From assembly GCA_021731045.1 (NCBI GenBank), contig JAKFYE010000043.1:1-36474 (forward strand): a stretch of 36,474 nucleotides of DNA. The letters run 5' to 3'. Source of the stretch: Bdellovibrionales bacterium (GTDB lineage: Bacteria > Bdellovibrionota > Bdellovibrionia > Bdellovibrionales > JAKFYE01). The position numbers and the translations under genes were made by a program. Of this stretch, positions 1 through 7,158 are shown piece by piece. A model generated the notes under the pieces. The model was not told the origin of the DNA. It was given only the letters and a program-made list of their open reading frames with translations, and did not search any database. The stretch's first letter is position 1, and each line of letters starts with the position of its first letter.

Positions 1-91
1 CCCATTTAAACTTTGCAATCAAGCGAATAAAAACAAAAAAACTCGTCAAGTATTTTTTAAAACAAAACAAATAATTATTTAAAAAGAATCA

Positions 92-107
92 CCTGTCGCG
101 CGACAGG
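92..107. repeat. 16-bp perfect palindrome, copy 1
   Basis: The sequence CCTGTCGCGCGACAGG is its own reverse complement. It stands out as GC-rich in a very AT-rich background. A second copy differing by one base lies 123 bp away, and both copies are flanked by A on the left and an AAATAT-like motif on the right. It could be an operator for a dimeric repressor or a REP-type repeat. The sequence alone does not decide. Confidence 0.7.
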
Positions 108-214
108 AAAATATCCATTATCAAAAAAACAATTAAATCAAAAAATAATCTCCACTCACCACGATAACTCTTCTGAATTTTCCAAGCCTCTAGAACTTCA
201 CAAACTAAAATTTA

Positions 215-230
215 CCTGTCGCACGACAGG
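215..230. repeat. 16-bp palindrome, copy 2
   Basis: The sequence CCTGTCGCACGACAGG matches copy 1 except for one central base, so the arms CCTGTCG/CGACAGG are intact. The shared flanks (A before, then a base plus AAATAT after) show that the conserved unit is longer than the palindrome itself. Confidence 0.7.
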
Positions 231-355
231 CAAATATACTTATCAACGCAATCTTATCTCACATTTCCAGCACCCATCTTCAAATCTCACCCCAACTCTC
301 TCTCTAACCCTTCGTTACTAAAAACATGAAATAACTGACCCAAAAATATTTTACC

Positions 356-505
356 TAAAAACCCAGCGGGCAGCTGGCGGGGCTCCAACGCCCCCTTGAA
401 GCTGCTACGCGAATAACCGGCAAATATTTTTTCGCGAAGCCTGAACTGAAGCGTAAGGCTCAAGGGGGTCTTTGTGGTCCCACGCCAGCTCACCAGTGTT
501 TTTTT
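356..505 (-). ncRNA. candidate structured small RNA (unidentified)
   Basis: The region folds into a long rod. GCTGGCG (373-379) pairs with 483-489, and GGG (380-382) with CCC (479-481). CCCCCTTGA (391-399) pairs exactly with 460-468, and CGCGAA (408-413) pairs with 431-436. On the minus strand the end CCAGC-TGCCC-GCTGG followed by GTTTTT (about 377-357) looks like an intrinsic terminator, so the minus strand is preferred. The 5' arm of that terminator also forms part of the closing stem, so the two folds exclude each other. It starts about 45 bp after the stop of the upstream minus-strand gene, and no gene follows within 350 bp, which favours an independent sRNA or a structured 3' UTR. A 6S-like RNA is one possibility by shape only. 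No Rfam family was recognised, and no clear promoter was found. Confidence 0.45.
357..377 (-). terminator. intrinsic terminator at end of RNA candidate
   Basis: On the minus strand the arms CCAGC and GCTGG enclose the loop TGCCC, followed by G and five T. The stem is short (5 bp) but GC-rich. It would end either the RNA candidate or read-through from the TPR/barrel gene upstream. Confidence 0.45.
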
Positions 506-551
506 CGTGAACGTGTTAGAAACTTGTATCGACCTCGGCATCTACTATTTT

Positions 552-2642
552 CTAGAACTGATACTCGCCTGAGAGCGTAATTCCGGAAATATATTTTTTG
601 TACGTGCTCGAAGACGCGGTGGATGTATTCGAAATATAAGCCGTGTTCCACATTGCTTTGAGCCAGTCATTAAGTGGCCGTGCTAATGTCACGCTGGCCG
701 TGATGTTTGTGTCGTCGCGTGTGGGCGTTTGAAGCGCGTAGCTTTGAGTGTAAACAGCAAGACCGGCGATCACTTGAAGATCCCAAACCCAAGTCGTTAA
801 ATAAGTCGCGCTCATATCAACTTTGGTATATTTAGATGTATCGGCATTGGCTGGATTCGTCGTGTAGGCAAGATCAAAGACTCCGGCTTGAGTTTTATTT
901 TTATTTAAGAAGAATGTGTTGCCTAAACCAAACGTCCATTTTTTGGCATTAGAGCCCCAAGCATTTGTATAAGTATCGTCGTGATATTTTAAATTGACTG
1001 ACGTAAACCAGTTCTCGGACATTACAAGCGTGTTGAGAGAATCAATGGCAACAGAATTAAGAGATTCATTTGGCGCACCTCCAGAGTCTTGACCTACGTA
1101 AAGTTTTTCGACACCTGGAATGAATTCGGCCTTTAAACCTTTACCAAAAGCGACACCTTTAAACACCACTGGTACTGTAGCGCTGGTCAACCACGAGTCA
1201 TAATCATCTAGAGTAGTTTCAGCAGTGTAGACGTAATCGGTTTTTGCTTTTACTCCTAATTCGTAGGTTTTTTCATAGAGAGGACGATAGAAGAGCGATG
1301 CGCCTGTGTTATAACGTACGCTACCTTCTGAGCTAGCGCCAGCGCCTGCGGCAGAGGTGGCTTCAGAAACTAAAAGAACATTGGAATCGTATTGTGGGCC
1401 AAAGCTTAACCCCACGATAAACTTTTTCGCTTTGTTTTTTTCAAAGTAAATAAGTCGTTCTATTTTTTCGATATACTCTTCAGAACGTTCATCAAGCTTA
1501 GGATCGTTAGAAGTATCTAGTGATCGTTGAAAGGCCTCTTTAGCGTTTTCATATTTTAAATCTGCAAAATTTACGAGCCCGATATAAAAACTTGCCGACG
1601 GGCCGAGAGGGTCATGTTTAGTGGCTTCAACTTTTTTAAATGCGGCGAGGGCTCGTGGGTATTCTTTCAGTTTGTAGTGATTCAAACCTAAATAGAAATC
1701 TCGTTCGACAACGTCGAAGTCTTTGCCATCAGCAAGCTTAAGGTATACCAACGATTGATTATACTTCTCGTTTCGATAAAGTGTGACGCCATACTGATAA
1801 TAATACGCCTTGTTTTCAGGATCGAGGACGACTGATTTTTCGAAGTATTCTTCGGCCTGTTTGAATTGATTGACACGATAGGAGTCCATTGCGGCTTCGG
1901 CAAATGCTTGCGCGTCTTTTTTATTTTTCTTTTTAGCTTCTTCACTTAATACTTGTTGTTCACGAAGACGTTGTGCGGCTTTTTCTTTTTCAGCGGCCTC
2001 AATTTGTTGTCGTTCGGTTTCACGTTTGCGGGCATCAAGTTCTAATTTTCTTTTTTCTCCCACAGCATTTGCAAGTTTTCCTGCCTCTAGCACTGACTTT
2101 GCGGCGGTCGGCACCGGTTGTTCTTTAGTGTCCGGAATGTTTTGTTCATTGTATTTTTTGAGAGCTGCTTCGGCGTCAGACCTAGATTCAAACACCGAAA
2201 TCGTCGGCAAATTGTTATCGTCTTTGGTGACAATATAAGGTTTTCGCTGCAAGGCCTTGGTTTCAATCAAAGTTTTGATGTTGAGCGGCTGGCCTTTAGG
2301 CGCCACGAGATCTTGAGTTGAATACACTTCGGGCAATAAACCTTCAGGGTTTGCCCACTTAATAACGTAGACGCCTTCGAACATCGAAGAGTCCGGTGCA
2401 TTTTCCTGAAGTTCTAGTCTCACAATTTGACCCGAATTTTTGTCTCTAAGAATCAACATTCCAAGGTCTATTTTTGTGCTATTCGTATTCCAGCGGGGAT
2501 TAAAGTAATTTATTTGAAGAGCTTTTGACGTATCTAGAGATTTTTTAGACACGCGTGCGGGATTTGATACATCTTTATTTTGTGAGTAGGTCGTAACTGA
2601 CAAAAAACTTATGAGTAAGAAACACACACAACTCAATTTCAA
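552..2642 (-). CDS. TPR-containing outer-membrane beta-barrel protein
   Basis: No family name is recognised, but the architecture is clear. A signal peptide (KLSCVCFLLISFLSVTTYS) leads the protein. Then comes an N-terminal domain of about 150 residues, a charged coiled coil (about residues 190-240, rich in E, K, R, Q), three or so TPR repeats (about 250-400), and a C-terminal region of about 280 residues with alternating aromatic/polar beta-strands ending in EYQF, typical of an outer-membrane barrel. The mix resembles periplasmic-TPR plus barrel proteins such as PgaA or Slam, by architecture only. The reading frame is open to a TTG at 2669, but the TTG at 2642 has AAGGAG (2650-2655) at 7-nt spacing and puts the signal peptide at the N-terminus, so it is preferred (696 aa). 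It lies downstream of the FecR gene, separated by a terminator, so coupled expression would need read-through. Confidence 0.8.
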   Translation of the reverse strand: MKLSCVCFLLISFLSVTTYSQNKDVSNPARVSKKSLDTSKALQINYFNPRWNTNSTKIDLGMLILRDKNSGQIVRLELQENAPDSSMFEGVYVIKWANPEGLLPEVYSTQDLVAPKGQPLNIKTLIETKALQRKPYIVTKDDNNLPTISVFESRSDAEAALKKYNEQNIPDTKEQPVPTAAKSVLEAGKLANAVGEKRKLELDARKRETERQQIEAAEKEKAAQRLREQQVLSEEAKKKNKKDAQAFAEAAMDSYRVNQFKQAEEYFEKSVVLDPENKAYYYQYGVTLYRNEKYNQSLVYLKLADGKDFDVVERDFYLGLNHYKLKEYPRALAAFKKVEATKHDPLGPSASFYIGLVNFADLKYENAKEAFQRSLDTSNDPKLDERSEEYIEKIERLIYFEKNKAKKFIVGLSFGPQYDSNVLLVSEATSAAGAGASSEGSVRYNTGASLFYRPLYEKTYELGVKAKTDYVYTAETTLDDYDSWLTSATVPVVFKGVAFGKGLKAEFIPGVEKLYVGQDSGGAPNESLNSVAIDSLNTLVMSENWFTSVNLKYHDDTYTNAWGSNAKKWTFGLGNTFFLNKNKTQAGVFDLAYTTNPANADTSKYTKVDMSATYLTTWVWDLQVIAGLAVYTQSYALQTPTRDDTNITASVTLARPLNDWLKAMWNTAYISNTSTASSSTYKKYISGITLSGEYQF

Positions 2643-2710
2643 GATGCGACTCCTTAAGCTGCCCAACAAAGATGATGATAGTCTCTGATCAGTTTAACTT
2701 AAGGAAATAA

Positions 2711-2740
2711 AAAAGGGAGTTGTAAATCCAACTCCCTTTT
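2711..2740 (-). terminator. intrinsic terminator after FecR gene
   Basis: AAAAGGGAGTTG (2711-2722) pairs with CAACTCCCTTTT (2729-2740). On the minus strand the hairpin is followed by a T-rich run. It lies just past the FecR-gene stop, with a second small hairpin (TAAGAC/GTCTTA, about 2745-2760) between. Confidence 0.8.
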
Positions 2741-2762
2741 GACTTAAGACTTTAGTCTTAAA

Positions 2763-3749
2763 TTATTGTACGTTGATAATGAGTTTTGTAGGGCCATTCT
2801 GCAAAAGTTCAGTAGGTAGCTGTTGCGGAAACCCCGTTGCTGGAGCTCGACAAGCAGCGCAATCTTGGAAAACAGGTGGGCCTTTCGGAGGTTCAGTCCC
2901 TGACGGATCGCGCGCCATCATATCATTGTCTGACACGCCCATACTCGCGGGCGGAGGAGCGGCTCCTTCACGCGGAGCAGGACCTTTATTTTCTTCGGGT
3001 GCTTTTTTATCATCTGGACCTTTTTTGTCGTCTCCTTTATCTTTATTTTTGTCTTCTTTCCCACCATCGTCAGATGGCGCTCGATTATCGCCACCACCTG
3101 AGGTTGCTGGGCTGTCGGCCTTTGTTTCGTTTTTCATGCTCACAAGCTCAGCTTTTGGAACTTCTGCTGGTGGTGCAGGGGGCATACCTCGAGACGCAAC
3201 CGTAAATTGACCAGGGTTTACGGCAACAGGGTTAAGCATTTTTCCTCTCGCATCGAAACCTGTACCCGTCATAACTCGTCCTTCAAAGGTCACAATTTTG
3301 GTTGTACTCGTCACACGATTATAACCAGTAACAAAATCTGTTCCTCGAACTCCCGCTACCGCTGAAGGTGTCTTAATGTTAAAGGTGTTTTTCTCACCAT
3401 CGTATTTTTGATTCACAGTCGAGCGAACTTTTCCGTAAAGTACGTTCAACGAAACTGACTTTTCGTCTTTAGCGGCATCAAATTTATATTTTTCAATCGT
3501 GATTTTAGTGTCGGGTGAAATATTAAGAACGTTTTTATCGACCATCACTATTTTTGCTCGTGCATCAGCACCCGCAATTACAGTATCGCCCTCTTGAACT
3601 TTTAAACCGACTTTGGCTTTTTGCTCACCTCCGGCTTGTGCTTGAACGCGAATATCGCCTTTCACCACCATAAACACGCCGTCACCGGCATATGCAGCAA
3701 AGCTCAAACAAAGAAGTGCCAATATCGTCCCAACGTACGGTATTCTCAT
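2763..3749 (-). CDS. FecR-domain exported protein
   Basis: The protein has 328 residues. A signal peptide ends near AAYAGDG. Residues about 25-165 form a FecR domain: a VVKGDIRV opening, an EGDTVIAGADARAKI stretch, and the hallmark TPSAVAGVRGTDF near residue 130-142. The remainder (about 190-328) is low-complexity and rich in Pro, Lys, Asp and Gly, probably a flexible linker, with one CAAC (CxxC) motif near the C-terminus. FecR domains are known from TonB signalling and from many envelope proteins. No sigma factor or TonB receptor gene is adjacent, so classic FecIR regulation is not supported. The ATG at 3749 has GGAGG at 3753-3757. The TPR/barrel gene follows on the same strand, suggesting a shared envelope role (inference). 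Confidence 0.85.
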   Translation of the reverse strand: MRIPYVGTILALLCLSFAAYAGDGVFMVVKGDIRVQAQAGGEQKAKVGLKVQEGDTVIAGADARAKIVMVDKNVLNISPDTKITIEKYKFDAAKDEKSVSLNVLYGKVRSTVNQKYDGEKNTFNIKTPSAVAGVRGTDFVTGYNRVTSTTKIVTFEGRVMTGTGFDARGKMLNPVAVNPGQFTVASRGMPPAPPAEVPKAELVSMKNETKADSPATSGGGDNRAPSDDGGKEDKNKDKGDDKKGPDDKKAPEENKGPAPREGAAPPPASMGVSDNDMMARDPSGTEPPKGPPVFQDCAACRAPATGFPQQLPTELLQNGPTKLIINVQ

Positions 3750-3853
3750 ACAGCCTCCGAACTATGTTATTGTTTCGGCTTCTATTTTTCCAAACTTAAG
3801 ACGGGTTGTCTTATTTTGATTCAACTCTAAAAAGTATCAAAATGGAGCGTACT

Positions 3854-4384
3854 TTATTGAAACTTTTCTATAAATAAGGCGGCTTGATAGAGGTCATTTA
3901 CAAAAATCTCAGGAGGAGAAAATGGAGACAATTGGGGTGTCTCCACACCGCTTAAGAGTATCGATCGGCATCCCGCACGGTGTCCAGCTTCAACGTCGGT
4001 CATGCGATCACCGATCATCCAACTATGTTTAAGGCTGATGCCGTGGTCGCGAGAGGCATCTAAGAGCATTCCTGGATTTGGTTTGCGTCTCAAATGTGTG
4101 CTTTCCACCGAAAACGGTGCGTAATAAAATCCTACAAAACTCACTCCGTATTTAGCAAAGTCGTTTGCAATACGCTCATGAATCAAATCCATATTGCGAA
4201 TATCTACAATACGTTTTGCTAAACCAGATTGATTCGTGGCGATCGCAAATATAAACCCATGGTCGCGTAAGCGTTGAAGTGCTTCAAAAACACGTGGGCA
4301 ATATTCCACTTGAGAAGGATCGTTTAAATAGATTTTATCTATTATGATGGTTCCATCGCGATCTAAAATAACGGCTTTTTTCAT
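3854..4384 (-). CDS. HAD-IIIA phosphatase, GmhB/HisB-N-like
   Basis: The 176-residue protein carries the HAD motifs in order: DRDGT (residues 8-12, nucleophile and acid/base Asp), ATNQSG, RKPNPG and GDRMTDVEAG. This layout matches the D,D-heptose-1,7-bisphosphate phosphatase (GmhB) and histidinol-phosphatase family, which act on small phosphorylated metabolites in the cytoplasm. The Cys/His zinc loop that normally precedes RKPxPGM in this family is absent: the segment reads YYAPFSVESTHLR, with no Cys. The substrate is therefore uncertain. Its ATG overlaps the stop of the recombinase gene by 4 nt (ATGA), so the two are translationally coupled. Confidence 0.8.
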   Translation of the reverse strand: MKKAVILDRDGTIIIDKIYLNDPSQVEYCPRVFEALQRLRDHGFIFAIATNQSGLAKRIVDIRNMDLIHERIANDFAKYGVSFVGFYYAPFSVESTHLRRKPNPGMLLDASRDHGISLKHSWMIGDRMTDVEAGHRAGCRSILLSGVETPQLSPFSPPEIFVNDLYQAALFIEKFQ

Positions 4385-5274
4385 GACTTCTTATTCAGAG
4401 GATGATGGATTTCAATCGTTCGTGCAAGTTCATCGAGACTGAGATGCGTGTATTTTTGCGTCGCTTGAAGAGAACTATGGCCAAGTAACTCTTGAAGCAC
4501 GCGAAGATCCGCGCCGCCTGAGAGTAGGTGGGTGGCGTAACTATGGCGGAGAGCATGAGGATGAATGGGCTTAAGTAAGCCTGCTCGTGCTCCCGCATTT
4601 CGCACGATATCGTAAGCTTTCCGCGTCGCGAGATGAGGACTTAAAACGAACTCCGAGTCAGCATCTTTTCGCAGTTGATTTAAGTGGTGAGAAACCATCG
4701 GCGCGAGAACAATCATTCTCTCTTTGCCGCCTTTTCCTAAAACTCGAGCCGAGTTCTGAGTTAGATCCAGATTTTTCCATTTAAGATCGCACGCCTCAGA
4801 GACCCTTAGGCCACCGCCGTACAATAAAAGAATGAGCGCGATTTCTTGCAAATAATTGTTCGCGTCCGCCTGAGTTTTGGAATTCTTTAAATCCAACTGT
4901 AATGTCTTAATCACCGCGATCATCTCATCTATAGAGAGATAACGAGGCAGTTTTTGTGGAACTTTGGGGCCCCTTAAAATCTCACCAATCGGACGTTCGG
5001 AATGACCTTTCTGATATAACCATTTCAAAAATCCTTTAACCGATGCAATCTTTCGGGCTTTTGAAGAGGCCTGTAAATGACCCATTTGTCTTAGTCCGGC
5101 ACGGATATGCTCTTCAAGGTCATCATCCTTAGAAGGGTCGACCAACATGTTGGTGCTACCAAAAATTTGTAAAAGATCGCTGCGATAGGCGCGCAGGGTC
5201 TCTCGGCTTGCAGACTTCACTTCTTCAAGTGATTTCAAATACTTATTAATCTCTTCCTGGAGTCTAGCTGACAG
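4381..5274 (-). CDS. Xer-type tyrosine recombinase (XerC/XerD family)
   Basis: This is a site-specific recombinase that probably resolves chromosome dimers at dif. It has an N-terminal core-binding domain (TLRAYRSDL) and a catalytic domain with GLRVSEACDL (Arg I), GKGGKER (Lys), HALRHSYATHLL (His-x-x-Arg), LGHSS (His) and the nucleophile Tyr in QKYTH. The first standard start is TTG at 5238 (285 aa), but it lacks a well-placed SD. The in-frame upstream codons encode QEEINKYLKSLEE, which fits the family's usual N-terminus. A CTG at 5274 lies 7 nt after AGAGGAG (5282-5288) and gives 297 aa, the usual Xer length. An in-frame TAA lies just upstream. I chose 5274, with the start uncertain. XerC cannot be told from XerD here. 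Confidence 0.8.
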   Translation of the reverse strand: MSARLQEEINKYLKSLEEVKSASRETLRAYRSDLLQIFGSTNMLVDPSKDDDLEEHIRAGLRQMGHLQASSKARKIASVKGFLKWLYQKGHSERPIGEILRGPKVPQKLPRYLSIDEMIAVIKTLQLDLKNSKTQADANNYLQEIALILLLYGGGLRVSEACDLKWKNLDLTQNSARVLGKGGKERMIVLAPMVSHHLNQLRKDADSEFVLSPHLATRKAYDIVRNAGARAGLLKPIHPHALRHSYATHLLSGGADLRVLQELLGHSSLQATQKYTHLSLDELARTIEIHHPLNKKS

Positions 5275-5324
5275 AATTCGGCTCCTCTTTTAGAAAAAAT
5301 TCACAACGCTATGCAAAATATTAC

Positions 5325-5353
5325 TTGCAATTACTTCAGTAGGCCTGTATTTT
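5325..5353 (+). promoter_or_regulatory. possible sigma-70 promoter for sigma-54 activator gene
   Basis: TTGCAA (5325-5330) and TATTTT (5348-5353) are separated by 17 bp and lie about 90 bp before the activator ATG. The downstream leader holds small inverted repeats (GCATCTGATGC, then CTAAG...CTTAG) that could be operator sites. This rests on the pattern match only. Confidence 0.3.
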
Positions 5354-5441
5354 ACGCACTGCATCTGATGCACTAAGACTTATGCCTTAGGTGCTCGGAC
5401 ACAATTGAATATTCACTGACTATTTTACAAAGGTGGCACGT

Positions 5442-6488
5442 ATGTCAGAAAGCGAAAACTTTATTTTGCCTGCGAATAGCACGCTAAACCAGACCTATGG
5501 ACAAAAGAATCAACGTCCAAGCATCAACATTATCCATAAAAGCGAGATTATGAAGACTCTCTTGAGCATGGTGGATCGTGTAGCTCAATCGTCAGCCAAC
5601 ATCTTAGTCTTAGGTGAAAGCGGAACGGGTAAAGAGTTGATCGCAAAATCTCTTCATGAAAAGAGCAATCGTAAGTTTAAACCTTTCGTTGCTATCAACT
5701 GCGGAGCTCTTCGAGAGTCTTTGCTAGAAAGTGAATTATTTGGACACGAGAAAGGCTCATTTACAGGTGCTTATGCACGTAAAATTGGTCTTGCTGAAGT
5801 GGCCAACGGTGGAACTTTATTTTTAGACGAAATCGGAGAACTTACTCCTGGCATTCAAGCTAAGCTTTTACGTTTTATTCAAGAAGGCGAAATCTATCGC
5901 GTAGGTGGAAAAGATGCGATTAAAGTCGACATCCGTTTAGTGAGCGCGACGAATCGCGATCTAGAGCAAGACGTACTTAAAGGTAATTTTAGAGAAGATC
6001 TATTCTATCGTATTAATACAATCACGACGCAAGTGCCGTCACTTCGTCGACGTAAAGAAGACATTCCATTGCTTGTGAACTTTTTCTTATCGTCAGGAGT
6101 GCACCGTCATTTAAACCGAGGTCATCAGATGTCAGATGAAGCCATGGCCATTATGATGAAATACGATTGGCCGGGTAATATTCGTGAACTTCAAAATATT
6201 TGTGAGCGCATGCAGATTTTGGCCGAAGGCCATATGATCATGCCAGGCGATCTTCCAGAGTCTGTTCGTAACCCTGATCAAAAAGTGGTAATGAATGACT
6301 ACGATCCGAATCTGACAATTCATGAATTAGAAAAGCGCTATATCTTAAAGGCTTTAAATCACTTCGAAGGCAACAAGACGCGCGCGGCTCATGCTCTTGG
6401 AATTACAATCAAGACGCTTTATAATAAGCTTCATGAGTATGGTGAATTCGAAAAATTCGCTATCCACTCAAAAATTCCAGGTCAGTAA
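5442..6488 (+). CDS. sigma-54 activator (AAA+ with Fis HTH, no receiver)
   Basis: This enhancer-binding protein would activate RNA polymerase-sigma-54. It has a short N-terminal stretch (about 30 residues), an AAA+ domain with Walker A GESGTGKE, the sigma-54 contact loop as GSFTGA (GAFTGA is commonest), Walker B GTLFLDEIGE, and an arginine-finger region. A C-terminal Fis-type helix-turn-helix contains NKTRAAHALGI. There is no receiver or other sensory domain, so activity may be controlled in trans or by expression, as for PspF-like proteins. The ATG at 5442 is preferred over the GTG at 5433 because AAGGTGG (5430-5436) sits 5 nt before it. It is divergent from the recombinase gene. Its target genes are unknown. 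Confidence 0.9.
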   Translation: MSESENFILPANSTLNQTYGQKNQRPSINIIHKSEIMKTLLSMVDRVAQSSANILVLGESGTGKELIAKSLHEKSNRKFKPFVAINCGALRESLLESELFGHEKGSFTGAYARKIGLAEVANGGTLFLDEIGELTPGIQAKLLRFIQEGEIYRVGGKDAIKVDIRLVSATNRDLEQDVLKGNFREDLFYRINTITTQVPSLRRRKEDIPLLVNFFLSSGVHRHLNRGHQMSDEAMAIMMKYDWPGNIRELQNICERMQILAEGHMIMPGDLPESVRNPDQKVVMNDYDPNLTIHELEKRYILKALNHFEGNKTRAAHALGITIKTLYNKLHEYGEFEKFAIHSKIPGQ

Positions 6489-6513
6489 TTTGTTAGTAAA
6501 ATAGAGATCAAAA

Positions 6514-6542
6514 AAAAGGGAAGGTTTTAAACCTTCCCTTTT
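6514..6542. terminator. bidirectional intrinsic terminator
   Basis: AAAAGGGAAGGTT (6514-6526) pairs with AACCTTCCCTTTT (6530-6542). A-rich and T-rich flanks on both sides make it work in both directions, between the convergent sigma-54 activator and histone-like genes. Confidence 0.85.
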
Positions 6543-6567
6543 CATTTTTATGATCAAAAACAAAAGT

Positions 6568-7014
6568 CTAGAAAAGACCTTCTTCGTCTTCTTCTTCATC
6601 TTCAATGTCTTCCATTGTGTCATCTTCAACATCATCAAGATCTACACCTTTAGAAGCTACGTGTCCGTAAGCATCTTCAGATTCAGAATCGATTTCATCA
6701 AGTACGTCAGCACCTAAACCGCCACCAACATCTCTTAAGTCGTTAACCGCAAATGGATTCTTGGTCATAGGATCTTTTTTTACTTTGTCGGCTGCAATAT
6801 CTTGAAGGCTTGGAACTTTAGGTTTTGCTGTCTTTTTAGCAGCTGCAGGCTTCGCTACTTTTTTAGGAGCGACCGCTTTTTTGGTAGCTTTTTTAGGAGC
6901 CGCCTTTTTACCTTTTTTAGCAACTTTTTTTGGTGCTGCTTTTTTAGCAGATTTTTTTACTGATTTTTTCGCTGATGTCTTAGCTGGTTTTTTTTTGGCT
7001 TTCTTTTTTGCCAT
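6568..7014 (-). CDS. histone H1-like bipolar protein
   Basis: The 148-residue protein has two opposite halves. Residues 1 to about 65 are almost only Lys, Ala, Pro and Val in KKA/APKK repeats, like eukaryotic H1 tails and bacterial H1-like proteins such as HctA/AlgP. The C-terminal third is strongly acidic and ends EEEDEEGLF. A short hydrophobic/polar linker (VPSLQDIAADKVKKDPMTKNPF) joins them. The basic part probably binds DNA or RNA, and the acidic tail may tune binding or self-associate (inference). The ATG at 7014 has AGGAG about 7 nt upstream. It is monocistronic, convergent with the sigma-54 activator across a shared terminator. Codon use is biased by the repeats. Confidence 0.75.
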   Translation of the reverse strand: MAKKKAKKKPAKTSAKKSVKKSAKKAAPKKVAKKGKKAAPKKATKKAVAPKKVAKPAAAKKTAKPKVPSLQDIAADKVKKDPMTKNPFAVNDLRDVGGGLGADVLDEIDSESEDAYGHVASKGVDLDDVEDDTMEDIEDEEEDEEGLF

Positions 7015-7118
7015 TTGGGTCTCCTAAAAAACAAGTAGTTGAGTGTTACTTTGGATACCTTTTTGAATGGCGAATGTCCAACAAAAGCAAAGAGAAATTA
7101 TTAATTTTTTGTTTGAAA

Positions 7119-7136
7119 GCTGTCCGGGAGGACAGC
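7119..7136 (-). terminator. hairpin downstream of lipoprotein gene
   Basis: GCTGTCC (7119-7125) pairs with GGACAGC (7130-7136) around a GGGA loop, about 20 bp after the lipoprotein stop. On the minus strand it is followed by TTTCAAAC rather than a clean T tract, so termination may be weak. Confidence 0.45.
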
Positions 7137-7158
7137 CCTTCGATATTGACGCTATTTT

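Larger units (their letters stand above)
1..355. other. AT-rich gene-free region
   Basis: This stretch is AT-rich and has no convincing protein gene on either strand. Its only clear structure is the pair of 16-bp palindromes listed separately. No ribosome binding site with a following ORF was seen. It may be the far end of an intergenic region that continues outside the window. Confidence 0.6.

Noticed and set aside
356..505. c-di-GMP-I riboswitch, tmRNA, SRP RNA or RNase P RNA
   Set aside because: None of their conserved cores is visible. A 6S-like identity remains possible on shape only, so no family is claimed.
287..541. 84-residue minus-strand ORF
   Set aside because: It spans the self-complementary RNA candidate, so its codons follow the stems. 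The translation has no domain and there is no convincing SD.
2773..3210. 145-residue plus-strand ORF opposite the FecR gene
   Set aside because: It is a shadow of the low-complexity C-terminal region of the FecR protein; it reads as Ser/Gly/Pro repeats with no SD.
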